A stretch of DNA of 64,000 bases, from positions 86,243-150,242 of the forward strand of contig DASPNP010000010.1 in assembly GCA_035626475.1 (NCBI GenBank), given 5' to 3'. Positions 51,319 through 59,887 of the stretch are shown here, one piece after another; the first letter of the stretch is position 1, and each line of letters begins with the position of its first letter. The notes under the pieces were generated by a model. That model was given only the letters and a program-made list of their open reading frames with translations. It made no database searches and was not told where the DNA came from. The translations under genes were made by a program, and so were the position numbers. The DNA comes from DASPKT01 sp035626475 (lineage in GTDB: Bacteria; Pseudomonadota; Alphaproteobacteria; Azospirillales; Azospirillaceae).

Positions 51319-51759
51319 ATGGCACCGCCACTCGCGGCCCCGGACGTCGGCCCCGGCGCGGAGGATCTCCGCGCGGCCTTCGACGGCTTCGTGAACGCGC
51401 TGAAGACCGGCGATCTCGACGGCTTCTACGCCGCCATCGACGGCGAGGCCGTGCTGATGGACGAGGACATCCCCTTCCGCCTCTCCAAGCCCGACTTCGT
51501 CGACCATATCGGCTTCCATACGCGCGGCACCTGGGAGAGCTTCGCCTGGGAACCGCGCCAGCTGTCCTTCCGGGTCGCCGGCGACAGCGGCGTGATCGCC
51601 GGCTACTCCACCTTCCGCGGCAAGCCGGTGGATGCCGGCTTCCGGGCCCGCTACATGGCCTTCACCCAGGGCTGGCACCGGGGCGCGGACGGCTGGCGCA
51701 TGGTGAACTGGCACCAGAGCCCGCTGAACGGGCACATCCTCGAAGCGTCACCGGGCTGA
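51319..51759 (+). CDS. SnoaL/NTF2-like protein, first of tandem pair
   Basis: A 146-residue single-domain protein with the NTF2-like sequence DGFVNALKTGDLDGFYAAIDGEAVLMDEDIPFRLSKPDF and the strands VIAGYSTFRGKP and GWRMVNWHQSP. No signal peptide. It is similar along its length to the following gene (shared FRGKP/LRGKP, GFR and IxEASPG end), indicating tandem duplication. It has a strong ribosome site (AGGAGGGAGGAGC) and lies downstream of a GntR-type operator. Function is not known; small enzymes or binding proteins are possible. Confidence 0.75.
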   Translation: MAPPLAAPDVGPGAEDLRAAFDGFVNALKTGDLDGFYAAIDGEAVLMDEDIPFRLSKPDFVDHIGFHTRGTWESFAWEPRQLSFRVAGDSGVIAGYSTFRGKPVDAGFRARYMAFTQGWHRGADGWRMVNWHQSPLNGHILEASPG

Positions 51760-51767
51760 GGGAGGGC

Positions 51768-52184
51768 ATGAGCATGGACATCGAGACCCTGGGTCGCGGG
51801 GCCGCCGAGGCGCTGACCGCGATGACCGACCGGGACCGGGTGGAGGCCTGCCTGGGCTTCTTCCGCGACGACGCGCTCTTCGTGCTGGAGGACACGCCCT
51901 TCATCCTGGACAAGGAAGGCTTCCGCGGCCACATGGCCTTCCACCTGGGCACCGCCTGGGAGTGGGTGGAGCTGAAGACCTGGCGCCCCGACGCCCGCAT
52001 CTTCGGCGCCACCGGCCTCTTCACCGCCGACTTCACGCTGCGCGGCAAGCCCAGGAACAGCGGCTTCCGCCAGCGCCACGGCGCCCTGTCGCTGGTCTGC
52101 CACCATGACGGCCAGGGATGGCGCGGCCTGAAACTCCACCTGAGCACCCTGCTGAGCCAGATCCACGAGGCCTCGCCGGGGTGA
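51768..52184 (+). CDS. SnoaL/NTF2-like protein, second of tandem pair
   Basis: A 138-residue paralogue of the preceding protein, with VEACLGFFRDDALFVLEDTPFILDKEGFRGHMAFHL, FTLRGKPRNSGFRQRHGALS and the same IHEASPG ending. It starts 8 nt after the first stop, so the two are cotranscribed. A second possible ATG lies two codons on (51774). No catalytic signature is certain. Confidence 0.75.
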   Translation: MSMDIETLGRGAAEALTAMTDRDRVEACLGFFRDDALFVLEDTPFILDKEGFRGHMAFHLGTAWEWVELKTWRPDARIFGATGLFTADFTLRGKPRNSGFRQRHGALSLVCHHDGQGWRGLKLHLSTLLSQIHEASPG

Positions 52185-52203
52185 GTCGCCCGTAGGTCCT
52201 CTT

Positions 52204-52287
52204 CGTAGGTCGCATGGAGCGTAGCGCAATGCGACGTCGTTTCGTTTGGTGATGTCGCATTGCGCCTGCGGCTCCATGCGACCTACG
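52204..52287. repeat. Paired inverted repeat, family R2
   Basis: An 84-bp element with near-perfect inverted ends (CGTAGGTCGCATGGAGC / GCTCCATGCGACCTACG); same as 46705-46788 and 50129-50212. Confidence 0.8.
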
Positions 52288-52317
52288 GCTCGTGCTCACC
52301 CTCTATCCCACCCCAAC

Positions 52318-52473
52318 CGTCACCCCGGCGCAGGCCGGGGCCCAGGGGTTGCCGCCGTGCACGGTCGATGAAGCATGCCCTCCCGGCCGGGTCCGATCGG
52401 CCGGACCGGAGGGAGCGCTGCATCGATCTCCCATTGCTGCAACCCCTGGGTCCCGGCCTGCGCCGGGATGACG
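52318..52473. repeat. Paired inverted repeat, family R3
   Basis: Arms CCCCGGCGCAGGCCGGGG (52323-52340) and the inverted CCCGGCCTGCGCCGGG near 52452-52467 bracket 156 bp with a central imperfect palindrome around GATCGGCCGGAC. The left half recurs at 59801-59871. Confidence 0.75.
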
Positions 52474-52510
52474 GGTTGTGAGTGGGGGCGGCCTCTGCGC
52501 TCCCAACCCG

Positions 52511-52588
52511 TAGGTCGGGAGGAGCGAAGCGCATCCCGACACCCCGCGTGACATGTCGGGATACGCCTGCGGCTCCTCCCGACCCACG
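52511..52588. repeat. Paired inverted repeat, family R2b
   Basis: Ends TAGGTCGGGAGGAGCG and GCTCCTCCCGACCCA; second copy of the element at 41019-41099. Confidence 0.75.
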
Positions 52589-52601
52589 GCCCCCGCCCGA
52601 A

Positions 52602-52635
52602 AAGAAAGAGGCGGTCCGCTTGCCCGGACCGCCTC
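52602..52635 (-). terminator. Strong intrinsic terminator of the HyuB/HyuA/lyase operon
   Basis: GAGGCGGTCCG (52608-52618) and CGGACCGCCTC (52625-52635) form a perfect 11-bp stem with a 6-nt loop. On the minus strand it is followed by TTTCTTTT, a T-rich tract. It lies 50 nt beyond the stop of the HyuB-like gene. Confidence 0.85.
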
Positions 52636-52685
52636 GAGGTCGCGACACCCGGTGGGGAAGTTGAGGTGTCGCCTGGGAACTCCGT

Positions 52686-54572
52686 TCACTCGGCCGCGAC
52701 GCGCACCGGCTCGTCCTCGGCGACGGGGGCGCGGGGCGGGGTCAGGCCGGTCTCGGCCTGGCAGCGCGCCCGCAGCTCCTCGATGGTGCCGCCGAAGTCG
52801 AAGAGGCCGGGCTCGCCGCGCTCCTCGGCCATGCGCGTGCGCAGCGCCTCGGTGGCGGGCTGGTCGACCGAACCATCGGCGGCCATGACCACGCCGTAGG
52901 CGCGGGCGCCCTCGGCGGTGATCAGGCCACGCTTCACCTCGAGCTGGACCAGGGCCGGGTCGCGCTTCAGCGGGTCGCCCCAGCCGCCGCCGCCCCAGGT
53001 GTCGTAGTGCAGCAAGTCGCCCGGCTTCACGACGATGTCGTCCACCTTGGCGCCGACCATTTCGGTGGTGCCGTCGGCCCGCTCCAGGATCTTGCGCGAG
53101 CGCATGCCCGGCCGGCCGCCATTGACGCCCCAGGGGAAGGTCAGCCAGCGATCGTCATGGACGGCGATGGTGCCCGGCTCCAGGAAGCGGTAGCTGATGC
53201 GCACGCCGTTGCCGCCGCGGTGCAAACCAGCACCACCGCTGTCGGTGATGGTCTCGTAGCGCTCGATCCGCAGCGGGAAATACGCCTCCAGGAACTCGCA
53301 GGGCACGTTGGTGAAGTTCGGCCAGAGGCTGTGGCCATCAGGGCCGTCGCCGAAGGGCCGCCCGGGGATGCCGCCGAAGCCGATCTGGAACAGCTGGAAA
53401 TACTTCCCGGACCCCCGCTCGCGCCCCGACAGCATGAGGTGCGGCGAGGAGGAGAAGCCGGCCGCGTTCATGAATTCCGGCGTGCGCTGGCCCAGCAGCG
53501 CGCCCAGCACGTCGAAGACTCGGCCGATGCCGTGAGTGCGGCAGGAAAGCGCCGCCGGGAAGGTCGGCTTCAGCAGCGACCCCTCGGGAATCCGCGTCTC
53601 CACCAGATCGTAGAACCCGTCGTTGAACAGGATCTGCGGGTCGAAGACCATGATCATGTAGATGCCGAAGAACATCTTCAGCATGTTCTCGTTGAGGTAG
53701 AAGTTGATCGAGCTTTCCGACTGCGGGTCCGTGCCCGTCCAGTCGAGGATCACCTTGTCCCCCTCGCGCCACATGGTGGCCTTCAGCTTGTAGGGCCCGA
53801 AGCCGCGGCCGTCGTCACAGATGTAATCCTCGAAGCTGACCTTCTCCTCACTGATGCTGGTGCGGATCAGCTGGGCCATGGCGCGGCGGTTGCGGTCCAG
53901 CAGCTCCTGCACGGCGGAGATATAGGTGTCGGTGCCGAAGCGGTCGCACAGCTCGTTCAGCCGCTTGGCGGCGATGCGGCACGACGCCAGGATCGCGTTC
54001 AGGTCCGACCGGCACCATTCCACCGTCCGGACATTGTTCAGCACCAGCGCCAGCACGTCCTCGTTCAGCTCCCCCTTGCGGTAGAGCTTCACCGGCGGGA
54101 TGCGGATGCCCTCCTGGAAGATGCTGGTGGCGTCGGTCGGCAGCGAGCCCGGCACCTTCCCGCCGACATCGGTCTGGTGGCCGAAATGGCAGGTCCAGCC
54201 GATCAGGCGCCCTTCGCGGAAGACCGGCATGATGATCAGCCAGTCATTGAGGTGGCTGATGGCGCCCTCGCAGGAATAGGGGTCGGACAGCCAGATGACG
54301 TCGCCCTCTTCGATGCTGCCCTTGTAGGCCGCGAGGAAGCCGCCGAGGAAGCTGCCGAACTGCCCCACGATCATCTTGCCGTCATGGCTGGCGATCAGGG
54401 GGAAGGCGTCGCCCTGCTCGCGGATGCCGGGGCTCATGGCGGTGCGGAACAGGGTGGCGTCCATCTCGTGCCGCGCGTTGCGCAGCGCGTTCTCGATGAT
54501 GTCGAGGGTGATGGGGTCGAGCTGGACCCGCTGGAACGGGGTGGAGTTCTGCTGGACGATGGTCGCGGGCAT
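52686..54572 (-). CDS. hyuB: Hydantoinase B/acetone carboxylase alpha-type subunit (HyuB)
   Basis: A 628-residue HyuB family protein (start MPATIVQQNSTPFQRVQLDPITLDIIENALRNARHEMDATLFRTAMSP). Conserved GDAFPLIASHDG, FQMVGxxxxGGFLAAY-like, GYDICDDGRGFGPYK and TGTDPQSESSINFYLNENM segments occur in the usual order. The family includes hydantoinase, N-methylhydantoinase, acetone and acetophenone carboxylase subunits. It always pairs with a HyuA subunit, here the upstream gene at 54593. I chose the ATG at 54572 because GGGAGAAACGATCCC precedes it. Substrate is not known. Confidence 0.9.
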   Translation of the reverse strand: MPATIVQQNSTPFQRVQLDPITLDIIENALRNARHEMDATLFRTAMSPGIREQGDAFPLIASHDGKMIVGQFGSFLGGFLAAYKGSIEEGDVIWLSDPYSCEGAISHLNDWLIIMPVFREGRLIGWTCHFGHQTDVGGKVPGSLPTDATSIFQEGIRIPPVKLYRKGELNEDVLALVLNNVRTVEWCRSDLNAILASCRIAAKRLNELCDRFGTDTYISAVQELLDRNRRAMAQLIRTSISEEKVSFEDYICDDGRGFGPYKLKATMWREGDKVILDWTGTDPQSESSINFYLNENMLKMFFGIYMIMVFDPQILFNDGFYDLVETRIPEGSLLKPTFPAALSCRTHGIGRVFDVLGALLGQRTPEFMNAAGFSSSPHLMLSGRERGSGKYFQLFQIGFGGIPGRPFGDGPDGHSLWPNFTNVPCEFLEAYFPLRIERYETITDSGGAGLHRGGNGVRISYRFLEPGTIAVHDDRWLTFPWGVNGGRPGMRSRKILERADGTTEMVGAKVDDIVVKPGDLLHYDTWGGGGWGDPLKRDPALVQLEVKRGLITAEGARAYGVVMAADGSVDQPATEALRTRMAEERGEPGLFDFGGTIEELRARCQAETGLTPPRAPVAEDEPVRVAAE

Positions 54573-54592
54573 GGGATCGTTTCTCCCGGGTC

Positions 54593-56650
54593 TCAATGGG
54601 TGCCGCTGGGGCGGATCAGCAGCAGGCCGAAGCGGTCGACCAGCGCCTCATGGTCGGGCAGCACGACGGTGGTGCTGTCCATCTCGGAAATGATGGCGGG
54701 ACCGGCCACCTTGTCGCCGGCGCGGAGCTTCGCGCGGTCATAGATGGCGCCGTCCATCTCCTGCCCGTCGCACCACATGCGGTGGTCGCGGACCTTGGCG
54801 TGGCTCGGGTCGCCGTCGCCCTTGGGCAGTTCCTCCAGCTTGATCATGCTGGCCTTGCCCAGGCCGATGGCGCGCAAATTCACCAGCTCGCGGTCGGCGT
54901 CCAGGCGGAAGGTGAAGAGGCGTTCGTGCTCCTGGTCGAAGGCCTCGGCCAGCCGCTCCAGCCCATCCTTCTCGAAGCCGTCCAGCGTCACCGGCAGCGA
55001 CACCTCGAAGGCTTGGCCGGCATAGCGCACGCCGGCCTCGTAGGTGATCTGGTGGTCGGCCTTGGGCACGCCCTCGGCCTCCAGCTCGCCCGCCACCTGG
55101 TCCCGGAGCGCGCGCAGCTGGTCGGCCACCGCCCGGTTGTCGCGCTGGCTGAACAGCGCCGTGACCGAGCGGCAGGTCTCCGCGCGCAGCCGCGTGGTGG
55201 CGTCGCCGAAGGCGCAGAGCACGCCGGGGCTGGGCGGGATGATGACCGGCCAGCTCTGCAGCAGCCGTCCCAGCGCGTTGGCGTGCAGCGGCCCGGCGCC
55301 GCCAAAGGCCACCAGCGCGAACTCGCGCGGGTCGTAGCCCTGCTGCACCGAGATCAGGCGCAGCGCGCCCATCATGTTCTCGTTGACGATGGAGTAGATG
55401 CCCGCCGCCGCCTCGGGCAGCGTCACCTTCAGCGCGTCGGCGATGGTCTGGACCGACTTCGCCGCCGCCGGCCGGTCCAGCCGCATGGTGCCGCCCAGCA
55501 GCTCCTCCGGCAGATAGCCCAGCACGACGTTGGCGTCGGTGACGGTCGGCTTGTCGCCGCCGCGGCTGTAGCAGACCGGACCCGGCACCGCGCCCGCCGA
55601 CTGCGGGCCGACGCGCAGGGCACCCGTGAGTTCGGGCACGTAGGCGATGGAGCCGCCGCCGGCGCCGACCGTGCGGATGTCCAGCGAGGTCGCGCGCACC
55701 TTGAGATCGCCCACCTCGGTGTCGCGGGTCAGGCGCGGCTCGCCGTCCTGGATCAGCGCCACGTCGGTTGAGGTGCCGCCGACATCGACCGTCAGCAGGT
55801 TGCGGAAGCCGGACTGGCGGCAGACCCACAGGGCGCCCGCCACCCCGCCGGCCGGGCCCGACATCAGCAGGCTGACCGGATTGTCCTGCGCCTTCTCGAA
55901 GCTCATCAATCCTGCGTCGGAGCGCAGCAGGTTCATCTGCCCCTTCAGGCCGGCCTTGCCCAGCTCGTCCTTCAGGTTGCGCACATAGTTGGCGACCCTG
56001 GGCTTGACGTAGGAATTGGCGACGGTGGTCAGCGCCCGCTCATATTCCTGCATCTCCGGCAGCACGTCCGACGAGAGCGAGATGGGCAGGCCGGGGAAGA
56101 TCTCGCGCGCGATCTCGCCGGCGCGGATCTCGTGGGCCGGGTTGCGGAAGGCGTTGATGAAGGAGATGGTCAGGGCCTGGATGTCCTCGCCCTTCAAGGT
56201 CTCCAGCGCGCGGCGCAGCGCCGCCTCGTCCAGCGGCCGCACCACCTCGCCCTTGGCCCCGATGCGCTCGGGCACCTCGACCGTGCATTCCAGGGGCGCC
56301 AGCAGAGGCGGGCGCTGCCAGACGATCCAGCCGGCCAAGCCGCCCGGCACGAAGCTGCGGGCGATGTGCAGCACCTGCCGGTAGCCGTCCGTCGTCACCA
56401 GCCCGACCCGGGCGCCGGTGGAGGTCAGCACCGTGTTGGTGGCCACCGTCGTGCCGTGCATGAACAGCTGGATGGCGTCCGGCCCGATGCCGGCCTTGCC
56501 GCAGATGCGCATGGTGCCGTCCACCACCGCGACCGACGGGTCGTGCGGGGTGGAGGGGACCTTCTCGCGGAAGGTCTCGCCCGTCTCGTCCTCGATCAGC
56601 AGCAGGTCGGTGAAGGTGCCGCCGACATCCACGCCCAAACGGTAGGCCAT
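54593..56650 (-). CDS. hyuA: Hydantoinase A/acetone carboxylase beta-type subunit (HyuA)
   Basis: A 685-residue ATP-dependent HyuA protein: GVDVGGTFTDLLLIEDETGE at the N-terminus, MHGTTVATNTVL, the central MSGPAGGVAGALWV and DVGGTSTDVALI nucleotide-binding segments, and the VAFGGAGPLHANAL region. It is the ATP-hydrolysing, substrate-activating partner of HyuB (20 nt between stop and next start). Members hydrolyse five-membered rings (hydantoins, oxoproline) or carboxylate ketones. The neighbouring CoA transferase and lyase suggest a carbon-acid pathway, but the substrate cannot be deduced. Confidence 0.92.
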   Translation of the reverse strand: MAYRLGVDVGGTFTDLLLIEDETGETFREKVPSTPHDPSVAVVDGTMRICGKAGIGPDAIQLFMHGTTVATNTVLTSTGARVGLVTTDGYRQVLHIARSFVPGGLAGWIVWQRPPLLAPLECTVEVPERIGAKGEVVRPLDEAALRRALETLKGEDIQALTISFINAFRNPAHEIRAGEIAREIFPGLPISLSSDVLPEMQEYERALTTVANSYVKPRVANYVRNLKDELGKAGLKGQMNLLRSDAGLMSFEKAQDNPVSLLMSGPAGGVAGALWVCRQSGFRNLLTVDVGGTSTDVALIQDGEPRLTRDTEVGDLKVRATSLDIRTVGAGGGSIAYVPELTGALRVGPQSAGAVPGPVCYSRGGDKPTVTDANVVLGYLPEELLGGTMRLDRPAAAKSVQTIADALKVTLPEAAAGIYSIVNENMMGALRLISVQQGYDPREFALVAFGGAGPLHANALGRLLQSWPVIIPPSPGVLCAFGDATTRLRAETCRSVTALFSQRDNRAVADQLRALRDQVAGELEAEGVPKADHQITYEAGVRYAGQAFEVSLPVTLDGFEKDGLERLAEAFDQEHERLFTFRLDADRELVNLRAIGLGKASMIKLEELPKGDGDPSHAKVRDHRMWCDGQEMDGAIYDRAKLRAGDKVAGPAIISEMDSTTVVLPDHEALVDRFGLLLIRPSGTH

Positions 56651-56723
56651 GTGCCCGATCTCCCTGTCTCTCGTTCCGTCTGTTTCTTCTTCTGTCCGGA
56701 CGGCTTGGCGCCGCCTCGGTCTG

Positions 56724-57665
56724 TCACTCGGCCGCCGCGACCTCCTGCGGCCTCGGGAAGATGCCGGCCCTTCCCAGCATCCCCGGATTGCGCCGGCCCA
56801 GCCGGTCCTCCAGGAAGCTGGCGGCCTCGATCAGCGCGGCAAGGTCCAGGCCCGTTGCCACGCCCATCCGGTGCAGCATGTAGACCAGATCCTCGGTCGG
56901 GATATTGCCGGTGGCGGCGGGCGCGAAGGGGCAGCCGCCGATGCCGCCGATCGAGGCGTCCAGCGTCCGCACCCCCGCCTGGATGGCGGCATAGGCATTG
57001 GCGAGCCCGGTGTTGCGGGTGTTGTGGAAATGCGCCCGCAGCGGCACGCCCGGCACCGCCCCGGCCACGGCAAGGAACCGCTCAGTCACATCAGTGGGTG
57101 CGGCGACGCCGATCGTGTCGGCCAGGGCGATCTCGTCCGGCCCGTGCTCGGCGGCGCGGCGCACCACGTCGAGCAGCCGGGCGACGGGCACCTCGCCCTC
57201 GAAGGGGCAGCCGAAGCTGGCCCCCACGGTGACGCTGCAGGGCACGCCGGCGGCCTTGGCCTCCCGCGCCACCTCGGCCCAGCCGGGCAGCGTCTCGAAG
57301 GTGGGCGCGCCGCTGTTGCGCAGGCTGAAGGCGTCGGTCGCCACCAGCACGTAGTTGACCTCCGTCACGCCGGCCTTCAGCGCCCGCTCGAAACCGCGCG
57401 CGTTCAGCGCCAGGCCGATGTAGGACACGCCGTCGCGGCGGGGCAATGCTGCCATCACCTCCTCGGCGTCGGCCATCTGCGGCACCTTGCGCGGGTTGAC
57501 GAAGCTGGTCACCTCGATCCGCCGAGTGCCGGCCGCCACCGCGCGGTTGACCAGCGCCACCTTGTCGGCGGCGGGCAGCAGGGTCGCCTCGTTCTGTAGC
57601 CCGTCGCGCGGGCTGACCTCGACAATGCTGGCCGTGACGGCGGATTCCCTGGCGGCGTGGGTCAT
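56724..57665 (-). CDS. Hydroxymethylglutaryl-CoA lyase-like enzyme
   Basis: A 313-residue DRE-TIM-type lyase: VSPRDGLQNE (catalytic Arg-Asp) near the N-terminus, EVTSFVNPRKVPQMADA, SVGASFGCPFEGEVP-like segments, HFHNTRNTGLANAY and the C-terminal GGIGGCPFAPAATGNIPTED signature with the catalytic Cys. It should cleave a 3-hydroxy-3-methyl-acyl-CoA into acetyl-CoA and an acetoacetate-like product; the true substrate could differ. I chose the ATG at 57665, with AAGGAG upstream. It is the first gene of the lyase-hyuA-hyuB operon, with a GntR-type site 33 nt before it. Confidence 0.88.
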   Translation of the reverse strand: MTHAARESAVTASIVEVSPRDGLQNEATLLPAADKVALVNRAVAAGTRRIEVTSFVNPRKVPQMADAEEVMAALPRRDGVSYIGLALNARGFERALKAGVTEVNYVLVATDAFSLRNSGAPTFETLPGWAEVAREAKAAGVPCSVTVGASFGCPFEGEVPVARLLDVVRRAAEHGPDEIALADTIGVAAPTDVTERFLAVAGAVPGVPLRAHFHNTRNTGLANAYAAIQAGVRTLDASIGGIGGCPFAPAATGNIPTEDLVYMLHRMGVATGLDLAALIEAASFLEDRLGRRNPGMLGRAGIFPRPQEVAAAE

Positions 57666-57697
57666 GCGGCGGCCCGCTCCTTTGTTCCTTAGGGCGA

Positions 57698-57709
57698 AGT
57701 GTATACAAT
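57698..57709. promoter_or_regulatory. GntR-type operator upstream of lyase-hyuA-hyuB
   Basis: AGTGTATACAAT contains the central GTATAC (57701-57706) and differs by one or two positions from the perfect palindromes at 51222 and 57864. It lies 33 nt before the lyase start and is a mirror of the site at 57864, 33 nt before the CoA transferase start. Confidence 0.65.
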
Positions 57710-57863
57710 CCTGAAATGGCGGTCCAGCGGCCAATCCGCACCGCTCTTCCGCAGCGCTGGCCCAAAGGCACGCATCCGCTCTACTACTGAAGGCTAGGAG
57801 CGGAAAGCGGCGGGTTTCCGGGACGGTCGGGCGGTTTTGCCGCTGGTCATGCTCCGCCTCTTT

Positions 57864-57875
57864 ATTGTATACAAT
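57864..57875. promoter_or_regulatory. GntR-type operator upstream of the CoA transferase operon
   Basis: A perfect 12-bp palindrome ATTGTATACAAT, 33 nt before the GTG at 57908. It is identical to the site at 51222-51233. Confidence 0.68.
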
Positions 57876-57907
57876 TCAGACGATCCATGCTGCGAGGGAG
57901 GACTCCC

Positions 57908-59113
57908 GTGACCGCATCCCGCCAGGGCCCGCTGACCGACCTGCGCGTGCTCGAGATGGGCCAGCTGCTGGCCGGCCCTTTCTGCGGCCAGCTGCTCGCC
58001 GATTTCGGGGCGGAGGTCATCAAGCTGGAGCAGCCGGGCGTCGGCGACCCCATGCGCGAGTGGGGACGGGAGAAGCCGCACGGCAAGTCGCTCTGGTGGC
58101 CGGTGGTGGCCCGCAACAAGAAGTCCGTCACGCTGAACCTGCGAGAGCGGGAGGCGCAGGACATCGTCCGCGACCTGGTCGCCAAGTCCGACATCCTCAT
58201 CGAGAATTTCCGCCCCGGCACCATGGAGCGCTGGGGCCTGGGCTATGAGCAGCTCTCGGCCATTAATCCCAGGCTGGTCATGGTGCGCGTCACCGGCTTC
58301 GGCCAGACCGGGCCTTATTCAAGCCAAGCCGGCTACGGCTCGATCGGCGAGGCGATGGGCGGCCTCCGCTATGTGGTCGGCGACCCGGCGACGCCGCCGT
58401 CCCGCATGGGCATCTCCATCGGCGACAGCCTGGCCGCCACATACGCGGCGTTGGGCGCGCTCATGGCCGTGCATGCGCGGGAGCGCACGGGACGCGGGCA
58501 GGTGGTGGACAGCGCCATCTATGAGGCGGTGCTGGCGATGATGGAGAGCCTGGTCAGCGAGTACGACCAGGTCGGCTATGTCCGCGAGCGCACCGGCGCC
58601 ATCCTGCCCAACGTCGCGCCCAGCAACGTCTACCCGACCCGGGACGGGCAGATGATCCTGATCGCCGCCAACCAGGACACGGTGTTCAAGCGGTTGGCCG
58701 CCGCCATGGGAAGGCCAGAGCTGGCCGAGGACCCGCGCTATGCCACCCATTCGGCGCGCGGCAAGGTGCAGCCGGAGCTGGACGCGCTGATCGGCGACTG
58801 GTCGGCGACGGTGGATGCCGAGCCGCTGCTGCACCTGATGAACGAGAACGGCATCCCGGCCGGCCGCATCTACCGCGCGCCCGAGATGATGGAGGACCCG
58901 CACTTCAAGGCGCGCGATGCCATCGTCCGGGTGCCGCACCCGGTCTTCGGCAGCCTCGCCATGCAGAACGTGGCGCCGCGCCTGTCGGAGACGCCCGGCG
59001 CCGTCGTCTCCTGCGGGCCGGAGCTGGGCCAGCATACCGAGGAGGTGCTGGGCGGCATCCTGGGCCTGAGCGCGGACCAGCTGGAGGGGCTGCGCGGCAG
59101 GGGGATCATCTGA
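57908..59113 (+). CDS. CaiB/BaiF family (class III) CoA transferase
   Basis: A 401-residue family III CoA transferase: LEMGQLLAGPFCGQLLADFGAEVIKLEQPG, LNLREREAQDIV, NPRLVMVRVTGFGQTGPYSS and the SIGDSLAATYAA segment bearing the catalytic Asp. It moves CoA from an acyl-CoA donor to a carboxylate. I chose the GTG at 57908 because GGGAGGACTCCC precedes it and the conserved region starts soon after. It is divergent from the lyase-hyuA-hyuB operon and followed by an isochorismatase-like gene that overlaps its last base. Confidence 0.9.
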   Translation: MTASRQGPLTDLRVLEMGQLLAGPFCGQLLADFGAEVIKLEQPGVGDPMREWGREKPHGKSLWWPVVARNKKSVTLNLREREAQDIVRDLVAKSDILIENFRPGTMERWGLGYEQLSAINPRLVMVRVTGFGQTGPYSSQAGYGSIGEAMGGLRYVVGDPATPPSRMGISIGDSLAATYAALGALMAVHARERTGRGQVVDSAIYEAVLAMMESLVSEYDQVGYVRERTGAILPNVAPSNVYPTRDGQMILIAANQDTVFKRLAAAMGRPELAEDPRYATHSARGKVQPELDALIGDWSATVDAEPLLHLMNENGIPAGRIYRAPEMMEDPHFKARDAIVRVPHPVFGSLAMQNVAPRLSETPGAVVSCGPELGQHTEEVLGGILGLSADQLEGLRGRGII

Positions 59114-59766
59114 TGGCGCGCGAGGCGGGCGATCTCGGCCGGGACTACGCCAAGGCGGGCTTCGGCAACAGGCTGGGCTTCGGCCGGCGGCCGGCGCTGA
59201 TCGTGGTCGACTTCGTGCACGCCTATCTCGACCCCGCCAGCCCGCTCTATGCCGGGGTGGAGGAGGCGCGGGCGGCTGCGGCGCGGCTGCTCTCCGCCTG
59301 CCGCGAGGCGCGCGTGCCCGTCATCCACACCAATGTCGCCTTCACCCCGGGCGGCGCCGACGGCGGGGTGTTCTTCCGCAAGGTCAAGGCGCTCTCCTGC
59401 TTCGAGCGCGGCCGGCACCCGGAATGGGCCGCCTTCGCCGAGGGGCTGGAGCCGCGCGAGGGCGAGGTGGTGGTCACCAAGCAGTACGCCAGCGCGTTCT
59501 TCGGCACGTCGCTGGCCAGCATGCTGACGGCGCTGGGCGTCGACACGGCCATCATCTGCGGGCTGAGCACGTCCGGCTGCGTCCGGGCGACGGCGCTGGA
59601 CGCCTGCCAGCACGGCTTCGTGCCGGTGGTGGTGCAGGAGGCGGTCGGCGACCGCGACCGCCGGGTGCATGAGAGCAACCTCTTCGACCTCGCCGCCAAA
59701 TACGCCGATGTGGTCGGGCTGGAGGAGGTGAAGGGGTATTTGCGGGGGTTGCGTGGGGCCGGTTAG
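59113..59766 (+). CDS. Isochorismatase-family cysteine hydrolase
   Basis: A 217-residue hydrolase: RPALIVVDFVHAYLDP (catalytic Asp), VVTKQYASAFFGTSLASML (catalytic Lys), and GLSTSGCVRATALDACQHGF (nucleophilic Cys). This pattern is close to N-carbamoylsarcosine amidohydrolase and related amidases. It overlaps the CoA transferase stop by one base, so it is translationally coupled. Hydrolysis of an amide or ureido intermediate would fit the hydantoinase-like HyuAB genes (inferred). Confidence 0.9.
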   Translation: MAREAGDLGRDYAKAGFGNRLGFGRRPALIVVDFVHAYLDPASPLYAGVEEARAAAARLLSACREARVPVIHTNVAFTPGGADGGVFFRKVKALSCFERGRHPEWAAFAEGLEPREGEVVVTKQYASAFFGTSLASMLTALGVDTAIICGLSTSGCVRATALDACQHGFVPVVVQEAVGDRDRRVHESNLFDLAAKYADVVGLEEVKGYLRGLRGAG

Positions 59767-59800
59767 GCGAACCGGCTATTCCACCGTCGCCACTCTCGAC

Positions 59801-59871
59801 CGTCATCCCGGCGCAGGCCGGGACCCAGGGGTTGCAGCAATGTGGAGTCGATGAAGCGCGCCCTTCCGGTT
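59801..59871. repeat. Left half of family R3, cut by an R1 element
   Basis: It starts CGTCATCCCGGCGCAGGCCG and follows the left half of 52318-52473 including the internal GTCGATGAAGC segment, but no right arm is found. An R1 element (59888-59998) follows directly. Confidence 0.65.
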
Positions 59872-59887
59872 GGCAGTGTTCAGGGTG

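Larger units (their letters stand above)
52185..52685. other. Long intergenic region of repeats with a terminator
   Basis: The 501-bp gap between convergent genes holds an R2 element (52204-52287), an R3 element (52318-52473), an R2b element (52511-52588) and a terminator hairpin at 52608-52635. No open reading frame is credible. Confidence 0.7.
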
